Part shown: positions 5,880-5,934 of the stretch, piece after piece
Layout of the letters: each line of letters begins with the position of its first letter
How positions within the stretch are numbered: position 1 is the first letter of the stretch
Assembly (NCBI GenBank): GCA_900549995.1
Contig: URQQ01000127.1
Coordinates: 1 to 5,934 of the forward strand
Length of the DNA: 5,934 nucleotides
From: an uncultured Lachnospiraceae bacterium
Lineage (GTDB): Bacteria > Bacillota > Clostridia > Lachnospirales > Lachnospiraceae
Direction: 5' to 3'
Made by a program: the position numbers and the translations under genes
The notes under the pieces: model-generated
Database searches by the model: none
Seen by the model: the letters and a program-made list of their open reading frames with translations, nothing else
Told to the model about the DNA's origin: nothing

Positions 5880-5934
5880 ATGGCAGTAAAAATCAGATTA
5901 AAAAGAATGGGACAGAAGAAAGCTCCTTTCTATA
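5880..5934 (+). CDS. rpsP: 30S ribosomal protein S16, N-terminal fragment (3' end outside window)
   Basis: Only the first 18 codons are inside the window, reading MAVKIRLKRMGQKKAPFY. This is the characteristic N-terminus of ribosomal protein S16, a small 30S assembly protein of about 80-90 residues. Its position after ffh matches the usual Firmicutes order ylxM-ffh-rpsP, which normally continues with a KH-domain RNA-binding protein gene, rimM and trmD; these would lie beyond the window. The 40-base gap after ffh is AT-rich and shows no hairpin, so rpsP is probably at least partly transcribed with ffh. Confidence 0.95.
   Translation, partial: MAVKIRLKRMGQKKAPFY

Overview
The window looks like a chromosomal segment of an anaerobic Firmicute of the class Clostridia, most probably Lachnospiraceae. 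The basis is the ylxM-ffh-rpsP gene order, strong GGAGG-type ribosome binding sites, moderate GC content, TTGACA-type promoters and a siroheme/ferredoxin enzyme typical of anaerobes. The family is my judgement from overall sequence character, not from a search. All genes lie on the plus strand and are tightly packed, and no stretch over 300 bases lacks a gene. I saw no mobile element, CRISPR array, tRNA or rRNA.

Region 1 (1-348) holds the last 100 codons of an ABC exporter-type ATPase, closed by a clear intrinsic terminator. Region 2 (348-3358) looks like a two-gene sulfur-related operon. A promoter sits directly on the tail of the preceding terminator. It drives a small Cys-rich UPF0251/DUF134 DNA-binding protein and, 35 bases later, an 860-residue multidomain redox enzyme. 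That enzyme fuses a CoA-disulfide/persulfide reductase flavoprotein, a rhodanese domain and an AsrC-like siroheme sulfite reductase module with two inserted [4Fe-4S] ferredoxin motifs. It is the most interesting item here: one chain carries the parts that could split thiosulfate or persulfide and reduce both products to sulfide using NAD(P)H.

Region 3 (3417-4120) is a stand-alone xanthine phosphoribosyltransferase gene (xpt) with its own promoter, a leader too short for a purine riboswitch, and a strong terminator. Region 4 (4099-5934) is the conserved signal-recognition-particle/ribosome operon: ylxM, ffh and the start of rpsP. Its promoter -35 box lies inside the 3' arm of the xpt terminator, and ylxM would have an unusually short leader.

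The housekeeping genes (xpt, ylxM, ffh, rpsP) are confident assignments from motifs and context. Domain calls for the fusion enzyme are also confident. Its substrate, its electron route and its control by the DUF134 protein are inference.
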